Of a stretch of 64,000 bases of DNA, positions 1 through 7,589 are shown piece after piece; position 1 is the stretch's first letter; every line of letters begins with the position of its first letter. Position numbers and translations under genes: made by a program. Below the pieces are notes generated by a model. It worked only from the letters and a program-made list of their open reading frames with translations. It was not told the DNA's origin and searched no databases. The DNA is from Mycobacterium nebraskense (lineage in GTDB: Bacteria; Actinomycetota; Actinomycetes; Mycobacteriales; Mycobacteriaceae): contig NZ_LQPH01000148.1 in NCBI RefSeq assembly GCF_002102255.1, positions 1 to 64,000 on the forward strand, written 5' to 3'.

Positions 1-326
1 TCCAATTATCCCTTGCAGGACAGGCACTTTCGCGTATCTACACCCCGACACTCACAATAATCCACGAAAAATCCGGGTTAGTTCGCGATCACGCACGGAT
101 ATCTTTGCGTAACAAGCGGATTGCCCACTCTTGACGGTTGCCTTCGCCGCGGCGTGAGCGGCGCGGCCCGCTTGCATGCGCGAAATCTGCATCGAGCCGC
201 GGGGCTGATGTCCTAGGTTGGCTTAATGACGCAGGTCACATCATTCGCACGGCCCCACGAGGCGGTCGTGGTCAACGGCCAGGCCAACTGCGGTCGGGGG
301 GCCGACATCATCAGGAGCGAAAGCCG
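1..326. other. 5' non-coding stretch upstream of the first gene
   Basis: I see no convincing gene in this stretch. The first 130 bases are clearly richer in A and T than the rest of the window. The reading frame of the first gene is open from about position 138, but the residues it would add are basic and low-complexity and precede a well-placed ribosome binding site, so they are unlikely to be translated. The region probably holds the promoter of the following oxidoreductase pair; no specific box could be assigned. Confidence 0.5.
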
Positions 327-1367
327 ATGAATCTTGGTGACATCACGAACTTGGTCGAAAAGCCGCTCGCGAACTTGGTGGAGAAGCCACTCGCGGCGGT
401 GTCCCACATCGTCAACACCCCCAACTCCGCTGGGCGCTACCGGCCCTTCTATCTGAGGAATCTGCTCGACGCGGTGCAGGGCCGCACGCTCGACGAGGCC
501 GTCGGGGGCAAGGTCGTCCTGATCACCGGGGGATCGTCGGGCATCGGCGAGGCCGCCGCGAAGCGGATCGCCGAAGCGGGCGGCACCGTGGTGCTGGTCG
601 CGCGCACCCGGGAGAACCTGGAGAAGGTAGCCTCTGAAATCCGAGAGATCGGCGGCACCGCCCACGTCTACCCGTGCGACCTGTCCGACATGGACGCGAT
701 CGCCGCGATGGCCGATCAGGTGCTCAAGGACCTCGGGGGCGTCGACATCCTGATCAACAACGCGGGGCGGTCGATCCGGCGCTCGCTGGAACTGTCCTAC
801 GACCGGATCCACGACTATCAGCGGACGATGCAGCTGAACTACCTGGGCGCGGTCCAGCTCATCCTCAAATTCATCCCGGGGATGCGGGAACGCGGGTTCG
901 GGCACATCATCAACGTCTCCTCGGTCGGCGTGCAGACCCGCGCGCCGCGCTTCGGCGCCTACATCGCCAGCAAGGCCGCCCTGGACAGCCTGTGCGATTC
1001 CCTGCAGGCCGAAACCGTGAACGACGACGTGAAGTTCACCACCGTCCACATGGCGCTGGTGCGCACCCCGATGATCAGCCCGACCACGCTCTACGACAAG
1101 TTCCCGGCGCTGACGCCGGATCAGGCGGCCGGGGTGATCGCGGACGCGATCGTGCACCGGCCCCGGCGGGCCAGCTCGCCGTTCGGGCAATTCGCCGCCG
1201 TCGCCGACGCCGTGAACCCGGCGGTGATGGACCGGGTGCGCAACCGCGCGTTCGCCATGTTCGGTGACTCCCACGCCGCCAAGGGCGACGAATCGGCAAG
1301 CGAATCACCGCAATTCGACAAACGCAGCGAGACGTTTGTGCGGGCCACTCGCGGGATACATTGGTGA
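327..1367 (+). CDS. Short-chain dehydrogenase/reductase, probable fatty acyl-CoA reductase (Rv1543-like)
   Basis: This 346-residue protein is an NAD(P)-dependent short-chain dehydrogenase. The cofactor motif TGGSSGIG lies at residues 67-74, NNAG at 144-147, and the catalytic triad is Ser199, Tyr212 and Lys216. A leader of about 60 residues precedes the Rossmann fold; it contains a perfect tandem octapeptide, NLVEKPLA at residues 8-15 and 16-23. ATG 327 was chosen because AGGAGCGA lies just upstream and the family begins there; an upstream in-frame start at 138 lacks support. Length and context match M. tuberculosis Rv1543, annotated as a possible fatty acyl-CoA reductase. The next reductase starts four bases after this stop, so the two probably form one transcript. 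The true substrate is not known. Confidence 0.88.
   Translation: MNLGDITNLVEKPLANLVEKPLAAVSHIVNTPNSAGRYRPFYLRNLLDAVQGRTLDEAVGGKVVLITGGSSGIGEAAAKRIAEAGGTVVLVARTRENLEKVASEIREIGGTAHVYPCDLSDMDAIAAMADQVLKDLGGVDILINNAGRSIRRSLELSYDRIHDYQRTMQLNYLGAVQLILKFIPGMRERGFGHIINVSSVGVQTRAPRFGAYIASKAALDSLCDSLQAETVNDDVKFTTVHMALVRTPMISPTTLYDKFPALTPDQAAGVIADAIVHRPRRASSPFGQFAAVADAVNPAVMDRVRNRAFAMFGDSHAAKGDESASESPQFDKRSETFVRATRGIHW
348..395 (+). repeat. 24-bp in-frame tandem duplication
   Basis: Two adjacent 24-base units (348-371 and 372-395) inside the preceding reductase gene both encode NLVEKPLA. They differ only at synonymous third positions, which implies an old duplication kept under amino-acid selection or a repeat whose reading is conserved. 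Confidence 0.85.
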
Positions 1368-1371
1368 CATC

Positions 1372-2175
1372 ATGAGCCTTCCCAAACCCGACATTGAGAC
1401 CACCGTCGTCATCACCGGCGCCTCGTCCGGCATCGGCGCCGAACTGGCTCGCGGGCTGGCCCGCCGCGGCTTCCCGCTGCTGCTGGTCGCGCGGCGCCGG
1501 GAGCGCCTCGACGAACTCGCCAACGAGGTGGGCCAGGAATACTCGGTGGCGGTCGAGGTGCTGCCGCTGGACCTCGGCGATCCCACGGGCCGCGCGACGT
1601 TGGCGGACCGGCTGCGCGCCGAGCCGATCGCGGGCCTGTGCAACAGCGCCGGGTTCGGCACCAGCGGGGTCTTCCACGAGCTGCCGCTCGAGCGTGAATG
1701 CGAAGAGGTCACCCTCAACGCGCTGGCGCTGATGGAACTCACCCACGCGGTCCTGCCCGGCATGGTCGAGCGCGGTGCCGGAGCGGTGATGAACATCGCG
1801 TCGATCGCCGGTTTTCAGCCGGTGCCCTACATGGCGGTCTATTCGGCCACCAAGGCCTTCGTGCAGACCTTCTCCGAAGCCGTGCACGAGGAGCTGCACG
1901 GAACCGGGGTGTCCGTCACGTGTCTTTGCCCCGGGCCGGTGCCGACCGAGTGGGCCGAGATCGCCAACGCCGAGCGGTTCAGCATTCCCATCGCGCAAGT
2001 GTCGGCGCGCGACGTCGCCGAGGCGGCGATCGGCGGAATGCTGGCCGGCCGGCGCACCGTGGTGCCCGGCGTCGTGCCCAAGGTCGTCAGCACCGGCGGT
2101 AGATTCGCCCCGCGCAGCCTGCTGCTGCCGGGGATCCGGATCGGTAACCGCTTCCGCGGGGGACCCAAGCGCTGA
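1372..2175 (+). CDS. Short-chain dehydrogenase/reductase, possible ketoacyl reductase (Rv1544-like)
   Basis: This 267-residue classical SDR has the cofactor motif TGASSGIG at residues 15-22, NSAG at 91-94 in place of the usual NNAG, and catalytic Ser144, Tyr157 and Lys161. It lacks the N-terminal extension of its neighbour. The length equals that of M. tuberculosis Rv1544, annotated as a possible ketoacyl reductase. ATG 1372 begins four bases after the upstream stop, so translation is probably coupled and the two reductases may act on related lipid intermediates; that is inference. The proline- and arginine-rich C-terminus has no recognised motif. Substrate unknown. Confidence 0.88.
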   Translation: MSLPKPDIETTVVITGASSGIGAELARGLARRGFPLLLVARRRERLDELANEVGQEYSVAVEVLPLDLGDPTGRATLADRLRAEPIAGLCNSAGFGTSGVFHELPLERECEEVTLNALALMELTHAVLPGMVERGAGAVMNIASIAGFQPVPYMAVYSATKAFVQTFSEAVHEELHGTGVSVTCLCPGPVPTEWAEIANAERFSIPIAQVSARDVAEAAIGGMLAGRRTVVPGVVPKVVSTGGRFAPRSLLLPGIRIGNRFRGGPKR

Positions 2176-2180
2176 GTCTT

Positions 2181-2240
2181 GCCGAGCGTCACGCCAGCGT
2201 GGCATTGAGCGCCGAGCATCACGCCAGCGTGGTGTTCGCG
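2181..2240. repeat. Two tandem 30-bp units with CACGC-CA-GCGTG dyads
   Basis: Units 2181-2210 and 2211-2240 share GCCGAGC(G/A)TCACGCCAGCGTGG, and each carries a CACGC/GCGTG inverted repeat with a two-base centre. They fill the gap between the SDR stop and the START-like gene. A related pair of arms occurs at 58459-58522, so this looks like a dispersed intergenic mycobacterial element. Confidence 0.75.
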
Positions 2241-2260
2241 GGGGAGCAAGGAGGAATCGG

Positions 2261-2692
2261 GTGGCCGCTGTTGACCTGACCGCCGATATGCCGATGAGCC
2301 CGAAGGAGATGTGGGAGCACGTCTCCGACCTGTCGGACCTGGGCGACTGGCTGGTGATGCACGAGGGCTGGCGCAGTGATCTGCCCGAGGAGCTCGGCGA
2401 GGGCGCCCAGGTCGTGGGCGTGGCCCGGGCCAAGGGCTTCCGCAACCGGGTGACGTGGACGGTGACCACGTGGGACCCGCCGCATCAGGTCGCGCTGTCG
2501 GGGTCCGGCAAGGGCGGTGCCAGGTACGCCGTCACGCTCACCGTGCAGGCCGCCGCGGGTGGATCGACCCTCGGTCTGCGCCTTGAGCTGGGCGGGCGCG
2601 CGCTGTTCGGCCCGGTGGGTGCGGCGGCGGCCCGCGCCGTCAAAGGGGACGTGCAGAAGTCGCTGCAGCAGTTCGTCGAGCTGTACGGGTAG
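2261..2692 (+). CDS. START-like (SRPBCC) fold protein, Rv1546-like
   Basis: This 143-residue protein has the hallmarks of the SRPBCC/polyketide-cyclase fold: an N-terminal strand, an amphipathic MSPKEMWEHVSD helix, a WTVTTWDPP strand region, and a long C-terminal helix that would line a ligand pocket. It starts at GTG 2261 behind an AAGGAGG site at 2248-2254. Length and position equal M. tuberculosis Rv1546. Members of this superfamily bind lipids or polyketides or act as small enzymes; here no ligand can be named. It lies between lipid-type reductases and dnaE1, probably in a unit of its own. Confidence 0.82.
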   Translation: MAAVDLTADMPMSPKEMWEHVSDLSDLGDWLVMHEGWRSDLPEELGEGAQVVGVARAKGFRNRVTWTVTTWDPPHQVALSGSGKGGARYAVTLTVQAAAGGSTLGLRLELGGRALFGPVGAAAARAVKGDVQKSLQQFVELYG

Positions 2693-2811
2693 AAGCGTGG
2701 CGATCGCAAGCGCGGCGTAGCCGGGCGCGGCGGGTCGCCACGAATCAATAGCAGACACACTTCGCGACACGCCCGAAAGCCGTCGGTCCTCAGTCATAGA
2801 CTGGCGTCCCT

Positions 2812-5800
2812 ATGACCGGTTCGATTCCTCCTCACGCGAGCGTTCGTCGCGAGTCGTCGTTCGTGCACCTGCATAACCACACCGAGTACTCGATGCTGGA
2901 TGGGGCCGCGAAGATCACGCCGATGCTGGCCGAGGTGGAGCGGCTGCAGATGCCCGCGGTCGGGATGACCGACCACGGAAACATGTTCGGCGCCAGCGAG
3001 TTCTACAACGCGGCGACGAAGGCCGGGATCAAGCCGATCATCGGGGTCGAGGCGTATATCGCTCCCGCTTCTCGCTTCGATACCCGGCGGATCCTGTGGG
3101 GTGATCCCAGCCAGAAGTCCGACGATGTCTCGGGCAGCGGCTCCTACACGCACCTGACGATGGTGGCCGAGAACGCCACCGGCCTGCGCAACCTGTTCAA
3201 GCTGTCCTCGCTGGCCTCCTTCGAGGGGCAGCTCGGCAAGTGGTCGCGGATGGACGCCGAGATCATCGCCGAACACGCCGAGGGCGTCATCGCCACCACC
3301 GGGTGCCCATCGGGTGAGGTGCAGACCCGTCTTCGGCTGGGGCAGGACCGCGAGGCGCTGGAGTCGGCCGCCAGGTGGCGCGAGATCTTCGGCGCCGACA
3401 ACTACTTCCTCGAGCTGATGGACCACGGGCTGTCCATCGAGCAGCGGGTTCGCGAGGGCTTGCTCGAGATCGGCCGCAAGCTCGGCATCCCCCCGCTGGC
3501 CACCAACGACTGCCACTACGTCACCCGCGACGCCGCCCACAATCACGAGGCGCTGTTGTGCGTGCAGACCGGCAAGACGCTGTCGGATCCCAACCGTTTC
3601 AAGTTCGACGGCGACGGCTACTACCTGAAGTCGGCCGCCGAGATGCGCCAGCTGTGGGACGACCAGATTCCCGGCGCGTGCGACTCGACACTGTTGATCG
3701 CCGAGCGGGTGCAGTCCTACGACGACGTGTGGGCACCACGCGACCGGATGCCGATCTTCCCGGTGCCCGAGGGGCACGACCAGGCGACCTGGCTGCACCA
3801 CGAGGTGATGGCGGGACTGCGGCGGCGTTTCCCGTCCGGCGTCGGCCAGGACTACATCGACCGGGCCGAATACGAGATCAAGGTCATCTGCGACAAGGGC
3901 TTCCCGTCGTACTTCCTGATCGTCGCCGACCTGATCAACTACGCGCGGTCGGTCGACATCCGGGTGGGGCCCGGGCGTGGCTCGGCGGCGGGCTCGCTGG
4001 TGGCCTACGCGCTGGGCATCACCAACATCGACCCCATTCCGCACGGTCTGCTGTTCGAGCGGTTCCTCAACCCCGAGCGTCCGTCGGCGCCCGACATCGA
4101 TATCGACTTCGACGACCGCCGTCGCGGCGAGATGGTCCGCTACGCCGCCGACAAGTGGGGCCATGACCGCGTCGCCCAGGTCATCACCTTCGGCACCATC
4201 AAAACCAAAGCCGCGCTGAAGGATTCGGCGCGCATCCACTACGGCCAGCCCGGCTTCGCCATCGCCGACCGGATCACCAAGGCGTTGCCGCCGCCGATCA
4301 TGGCCAAGGACATTTCGCTGTCGGGCATCACCGATCCGGCGCACGAGCGGTACAAAGAGGCCGCCGAGGTGCGCGGCCTGATCGAAACCGATCCGGACGT
4401 CCGCACCATCTACCAGACCGCGCGCGGCCTGGAGGGTCTGATCCGCAACGCCGGGGTGCACGCGTGCGCGGTGATCATGAGCAGCGAGCCGCTCACCGAG
4501 GCCATCCCGCTGTGGAAGCGGCCGCAGGACGGGGCCATCATCACCGGCTGGGACTACCCGTCGTGCGAGGCCATCGGCCTGCTGAAGATGGACTTCCTGG
4601 GCCTGCGCAACCTGACGATCATCGGCGACGCACTCGAGAACATCAAGGCCAACAGGGGCATTGACCTCGACCTGGAATCGGTGCCACTGGACGACAAGGC
4701 GACCTACGAGCTGCTGGGCCGCGGCGACACGCTGGGGGTGTTCCAGCTCGACGGCGGGCCGATGCGCGACCTGCTGCGCCGCATGCAGCCCACCGAGTTC
4801 AACGACATCGTTGCCGTGCTGGCGCTGTACCGTCCCGGCCCGATGGGCATGAACGCCCACAACGACTACGCCGACCGCAAGAACAACCGGCAGGCGATCA
4901 AGCCGATTCACCCGGAGCTCGAGGAACCGCTGCGCGAAATCCTTTCCGAGACGCACGGTCTGATCGTCTACCAAGAGCAGATCATGTTGATCGCCCAGAA
5001 GGTGGCCTCCTACACGATGGGTAAGGCCGATGCGCTGCGCAAGGCGATGGGCAAGAAGAAGCTCGAGGTGCTGGAGGCTGAGTACAAGGGCTTCTACGAA
5101 GGCATGACCGCGAACGGTTTCTCCGAGCGGGCCGTGAAAGCGTTGTGGGACACCATCCTTCCGTTCGCCGGATATGCGTTCAACAAGTCGCACGCCGCGG
5201 GCTACGGCCTGGTGTCCTACTGGACAGCCTATCTGAAGGCCAACTACCCGGCCGAGTACATGGCCGGCCTGTTGACCTCGGTGGGCGACGACAAGGACAA
5301 GGCCGCGGTCTATCTGGCCGACTGCCGCAAGCTTGGCATCATCGTGTTGCCGCCGGACGTCAACGAGTCCCTGGTGAACTTCGCGTCGGTCGGCCAGGAC
5401 ATCCGCTTCGGGCTGGGCGCGGTGCGCAACGTCGGCGCCAATGTGGTCGGTTCGCTGATCAACACCCGCAACGAGAAAGGGAAGTTCACCGACTTCTCGG
5501 ACTACCTGAACAAGATCGACATCTCGGCGTGCAACAAGAAGGTCACCGAGTCGCTGATCAAGGCGGGCGCGTTCGACTCCCTGAGCCATGCCCGCAAGGG
5601 CCTCTTCCTGGTGCACACCGACGCCGTCGACTCGGTGCTGGGCACCAAAAAGGCCGAGGCGATGGGCCAATTCGATCTGTTCGGCGGCGATGACGGCTGC
5701 ACCGAAGCGGTGTTCACCATCAAGGTGCCCGAAGACGAGTGGGAGGACAAACACAAGCTGGCGCTGGAGCGCGAGATGCTCGGCTTGTACGTGTCGGGGC

Positions 5801-6378
5801 ACCCGCTCAACGGTGTGGCCCACCTGCTGGCCGCCCAGGTGGACACCCAGATCCCGGCCATCCTGGACGGCGACGTTGCCAATGAGACCCAGGTGCGGGT
5901 GGGCGGCATCCTGGCGTCGGTGAACCGGCGGGTCAACAAGAACGGAATGCCCTGGGCATCAGCGCAATTGGAAGACCTCACCGGCGGTATCGAGGTGATG
6001 TTCTTCCCGCACGCGTATTCCGCCTACGGCGCCGACATCACCGACGACGCGGTGGTGCTGATCAACGCCAAGGTGGCCATCCGCGACGACCGGATCAGCC
6101 TGATCGCCAATGAGCTTGTGGTGCCGGACTTTTCCAACGCCCAGCCGAACCGTCCGATCGCGGTCAGCCTGCCCACCCGGCAGTGCACCATCGACAAGGT
6201 CAGCGCGCTCAAGCAGGTGCTGGCGCGCCACCCCGGCACCTCTCAGGTGCATCTGCGGCTCATCAGCGGGGACCGGATCACCACGCTGGAACTCGATGCG
6301 TCGCTGCGGGTGACGCCCTCGCCCGCGTTGATGGGGGACCTCAAGGAGCTGCTCGGCCCGGGGTGCCTGGGCAGCTAG
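2812..6378 (+). CDS. dnaE1: DNA polymerase III alpha subunit, main replicative polymerase
   Basis: The 1188-residue product is the catalytic subunit of the bacterial replicase, which elongates DNA in the cytoplasm together with the beta clamp and tau. The N-terminal PHP domain begins with HLHNHTEYS near residue 19; in mycobacteria this domain provides proofreading. Two catalytic aspartates lie in PDIDIDF at residues 427-433, and an OB-fold region with VNKNGMPWASAQLED lies near residue 1040. Close identity to M. tuberculosis DnaE1 (Rv1547, 1184 residues) is evident over the whole length, without an intein. ATG 2812 fits the family start, though its first dozen residues diverge. A strong inverted repeat follows the stop. 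Confidence 0.98.
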   Translation: MTGSIPPHASVRRESSFVHLHNHTEYSMLDGAAKITPMLAEVERLQMPAVGMTDHGNMFGASEFYNAATKAGIKPIIGVEAYIAPASRFDTRRILWGDPSQKSDDVSGSGSYTHLTMVAENATGLRNLFKLSSLASFEGQLGKWSRMDAEIIAEHAEGVIATTGCPSGEVQTRLRLGQDREALESAARWREIFGADNYFLELMDHGLSIEQRVREGLLEIGRKLGIPPLATNDCHYVTRDAAHNHEALLCVQTGKTLSDPNRFKFDGDGYYLKSAAEMRQLWDDQIPGACDSTLLIAERVQSYDDVWAPRDRMPIFPVPEGHDQATWLHHEVMAGLRRRFPSGVGQDYIDRAEYEIKVICDKGFPSYFLIVADLINYARSVDIRVGPGRGSAAGSLVAYALGITNIDPIPHGLLFERFLNPERPSAPDIDIDFDDRRRGEMVRYAADKWGHDRVAQVITFGTIKTKAALKDSARIHYGQPGFAIADRITKALPPPIMAKDISLSGITDPAHERYKEAAEVRGLIETDPDVRTIYQTARGLEGLIRNAGVHACAVIMSSEPLTEAIPLWKRPQDGAIITGWDYPSCEAIGLLKMDFLGLRNLTIIGDALENIKANRGIDLDLESVPLDDKATYELLGRGDTLGVFQLDGGPMRDLLRRMQPTEFNDIVAVLALYRPGPMGMNAHNDYADRKNNRQAIKPIHPELEEPLREILSETHGLIVYQEQIMLIAQKVASYTMGKADALRKAMGKKKLEVLEAEYKGFYEGMTANGFSERAVKALWDTILPFAGYAFNKSHAAGYGLVSYWTAYLKANYPAEYMAGLLTSVGDDKDKAAVYLADCRKLGIIVLPPDVNESLVNFASVGQDIRFGLGAVRNVGANVVGSLINTRNEKGKFTDFSDYLNKIDISACNKKVTESLIKAGAFDSLSHARKGLFLVHTDAVDSVLGTKKAEAMGQFDLFGGDDGCTEAVFTIKVPEDEWEDKHKLALEREMLGLYVSGHPLNGVAHLLAAQVDTQIPAILDGDVANETQVRVGGILASVNRRVNKNGMPWASAQLEDLTGGIEVMFFPHAYSAYGADITDDAVVLINAKVAIRDDRISLIANELVVPDFSNAQPNRPIAVSLPTRQCTIDKVSALKQVLARHPGTSQVHLRLISGDRITTLELDASLRVTPSPALMGDLKELLGPGCLGS

Positions 6379-6397
6379 CTCGTGCTGATCTCGAAGC

Positions 6398-6453
6398 CGA
6401 GTGTGAAGTTAGTTTCACGCTGGTGCCCGAACGTGAAACTAACTTCACACTCG
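6398..6453. terminator. Perfect 22-bp inverted repeat between convergent genes
   Basis: The arm at 6398-6419 is exactly complementary to 6432-6453, with a 12-base loop. It starts 20 bases after the dnaE1 stop and ends 8 bases before the stop of the convergent small gene, so it could fold in transcripts from either strand. There is no U-tract, which is usual for mycobacterial hairpins. A bidirectional terminator or a dispersed repeat element is the likely role. Confidence 0.7.
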
Positions 6454-6460
6454 CGATTAA

Positions 6461-6823
6461 CTACGCGTCGCCGGCCTGCAGCCGCACACGGACCATTTGC
6501 ATGCGTTCAGCCAGCGCCGCCTCGTCGATGACATTCCTGGCAATGAGGGAGTGCGCCAGCGCGATGAGCTGGCTCTCCGGATACGGCAGGGCTGCGTACA
6601 CCTCTTCGCCGAGGCGGTCCTCGTCATGTCGACGCGTCAGGAGCTCTAGTGCCGCTCCTTCCCTGTCGAGCGCCTCGCACATCCCGTCCAGGCTGGACTT
6701 CCAGGGCGGTACGGGATTGGTCACGCCGTATTTCTCCGCCATCACGGGCCACACCTGCTCTCGTTCAGCAACCTGCTGCAGCGTCGGCACCCGGACGGAA
6801 GTGACGTCGATTTCGGTAGACAT
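6461..6823 (-). CDS. Small protein of thiocyanate hydrolase/nitrile hydratase cluster, probable activator
   Basis: This 120-residue, mostly helical protein is the third gene of the minus-strand cluster. Its second half (LPYPESQLIALAHSLIARNVIDEAAL) resembles the helical N-terminal part of nitrile hydratase beta subunits. Metal-inserting activators of these enzymes (P14K/NhlE, and P15K in the Thiobacillus thioparus thiocyanate hydrolase operon) belong to that same homologous group and are encoded just after the catalytic subunit, as here. ATG 6823 follows the upstream stop by ten bases with GAAGG nearby. The activator role is inferred from size, fold and position; it could instead be an extra subunit. 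Confidence 0.6.
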   Translation of the reverse strand: MSTEIDVTSVRVPTLQQVAEREQVWPVMAEKYGVTNPVPPWKSSLDGMCEALDREGAALELLTRRHDEDRLGEEVYAALPYPESQLIALAHSLIARNVIDEAALAERMQMVRVRLQAGDA

Positions 6824-6833
6824 CGCTTGGCCT

Positions 6834-7550
6834 TCAGTAGTTTTCGGCCGGACGGACCGCGGGGTGCACGGGGCGCTGTACGTCGGACGTCACCCCGGGC
6901 TTGGGAAGCGCGACGCCGATCATGCAGTCTCGCGTCACGATCTCGGCAAGCTGGTCCTCGCTCCAGTCCTCGGTCCCTTGCGGTCGGACCGGCAGCACGA
7001 GAAACCTGTGCTTGGAGTTGGAGTCCTCGACGCGGATCTCAACGGTTTCCGGGAGATAAAGGCCGAACTCCGCGAGGACCTGGCGTGGCCAGCGCACGAT
7101 GCGACGTCGGTAGTTCGGTGTCCGGTACCACTCGGGCGAGTTTCCCAGGAGCGGGCGCGGATAGCACGAACACAGCGTGCACACGATCACGTGGTGCAGT
7201 GTTTCAGTGTCCTCGAGTACGTGTAATGCCGTGAAATCGCTGGGAGTTCCGAAGCCGGTGGGGTGGAGCCAGTCGATGCCCACCTCGCGGCTGGCGGCGA
7301 TGCCATCGTCGAGGGCCAACCGCTTGAAATCCGGGTCCACCCAGGCCTTGGCGACAAACCGCGCACCGGGCGCCGGTCCCAGCTGCTCGACGAACTCGGT
7401 GTAGTGGCGGTGGTCTTCGGCGGTGAACAGCCCCTTCTCAATCGCCAGCTCACGCAGCGCGATTTCTAGCACCTCAAAGTCGGTGACCTCGTCGACCATC
7501 GGTGCTGCGTGGCGTTCGGGTTGGTCGGCCGCCTCGACGTGCTCTGTCAT
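6834..7550 (-). CDS. Thiocyanate hydrolase gamma subunit-like / Co-type nitrile hydratase alpha subunit
   Basis: The 238-residue protein carries the metal claw VCTLCSC, with Cys124, Cys127, Ser128 and Cys129. In this family the claw holds a non-corrin cobalt(III), and the last two cysteines are oxidised to sulfinic and sulfenic acids; threonine after the first Cys marks the cobalt type. The following SCYPRPLLG has Arg132 where nitrile hydratases usually have Trp, as I recall for the gamma subunit of Thiobacillus thioparus thiocyanate hydrolase, which also shares the WYRTPNYRRR and TRDCMIGVALPKPG segments. Thiocyanate hydrolase converts thiocyanate to carbonyl sulfide and ammonia. The enzyme partner is the fused beta-type protein upstream; the activator candidate is downstream. 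Actual substrate (thiocyanate or a nitrile) is untested. Confidence 0.85.
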   Translation of the reverse strand: MTEHVEAADQPERHAAPMVDEVTDFEVLEIALRELAIEKGLFTAEDHRHYTEFVEQLGPAPGARFVAKAWVDPDFKRLALDDGIAASREVGIDWLHPTGFGTPSDFTALHVLEDTETLHHVIVCTLCSCYPRPLLGNSPEWYRTPNYRRRIVRWPRQVLAEFGLYLPETVEIRVEDSNSKHRFLVLPVRPQGTEDWSEDQLAEIVTRDCMIGVALPKPGVTSDVQRPVHPAVRPAENY

Positions 7551-7589
7551 CTCGCCATCCTGATCATCGGGTGATAGTGCTGATTCGGG

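Noticed and set aside
138..326. An N-terminal extension of the first reductase from position 138
   Set aside because: The added residues are basic and compositionally odd, no ribosome binding site precedes 138, and a good AGGAGCGA site precedes ATG 327.
2794..5823. A very long open frame on the minus strand opposite dnaE1
   Set aside because: It is the antisense of a strongly conserved polymerase gene in high-GC DNA, where codon bias removes stops on the other strand; its translation is low-complexity His/Arg/Val-rich and has no domain.
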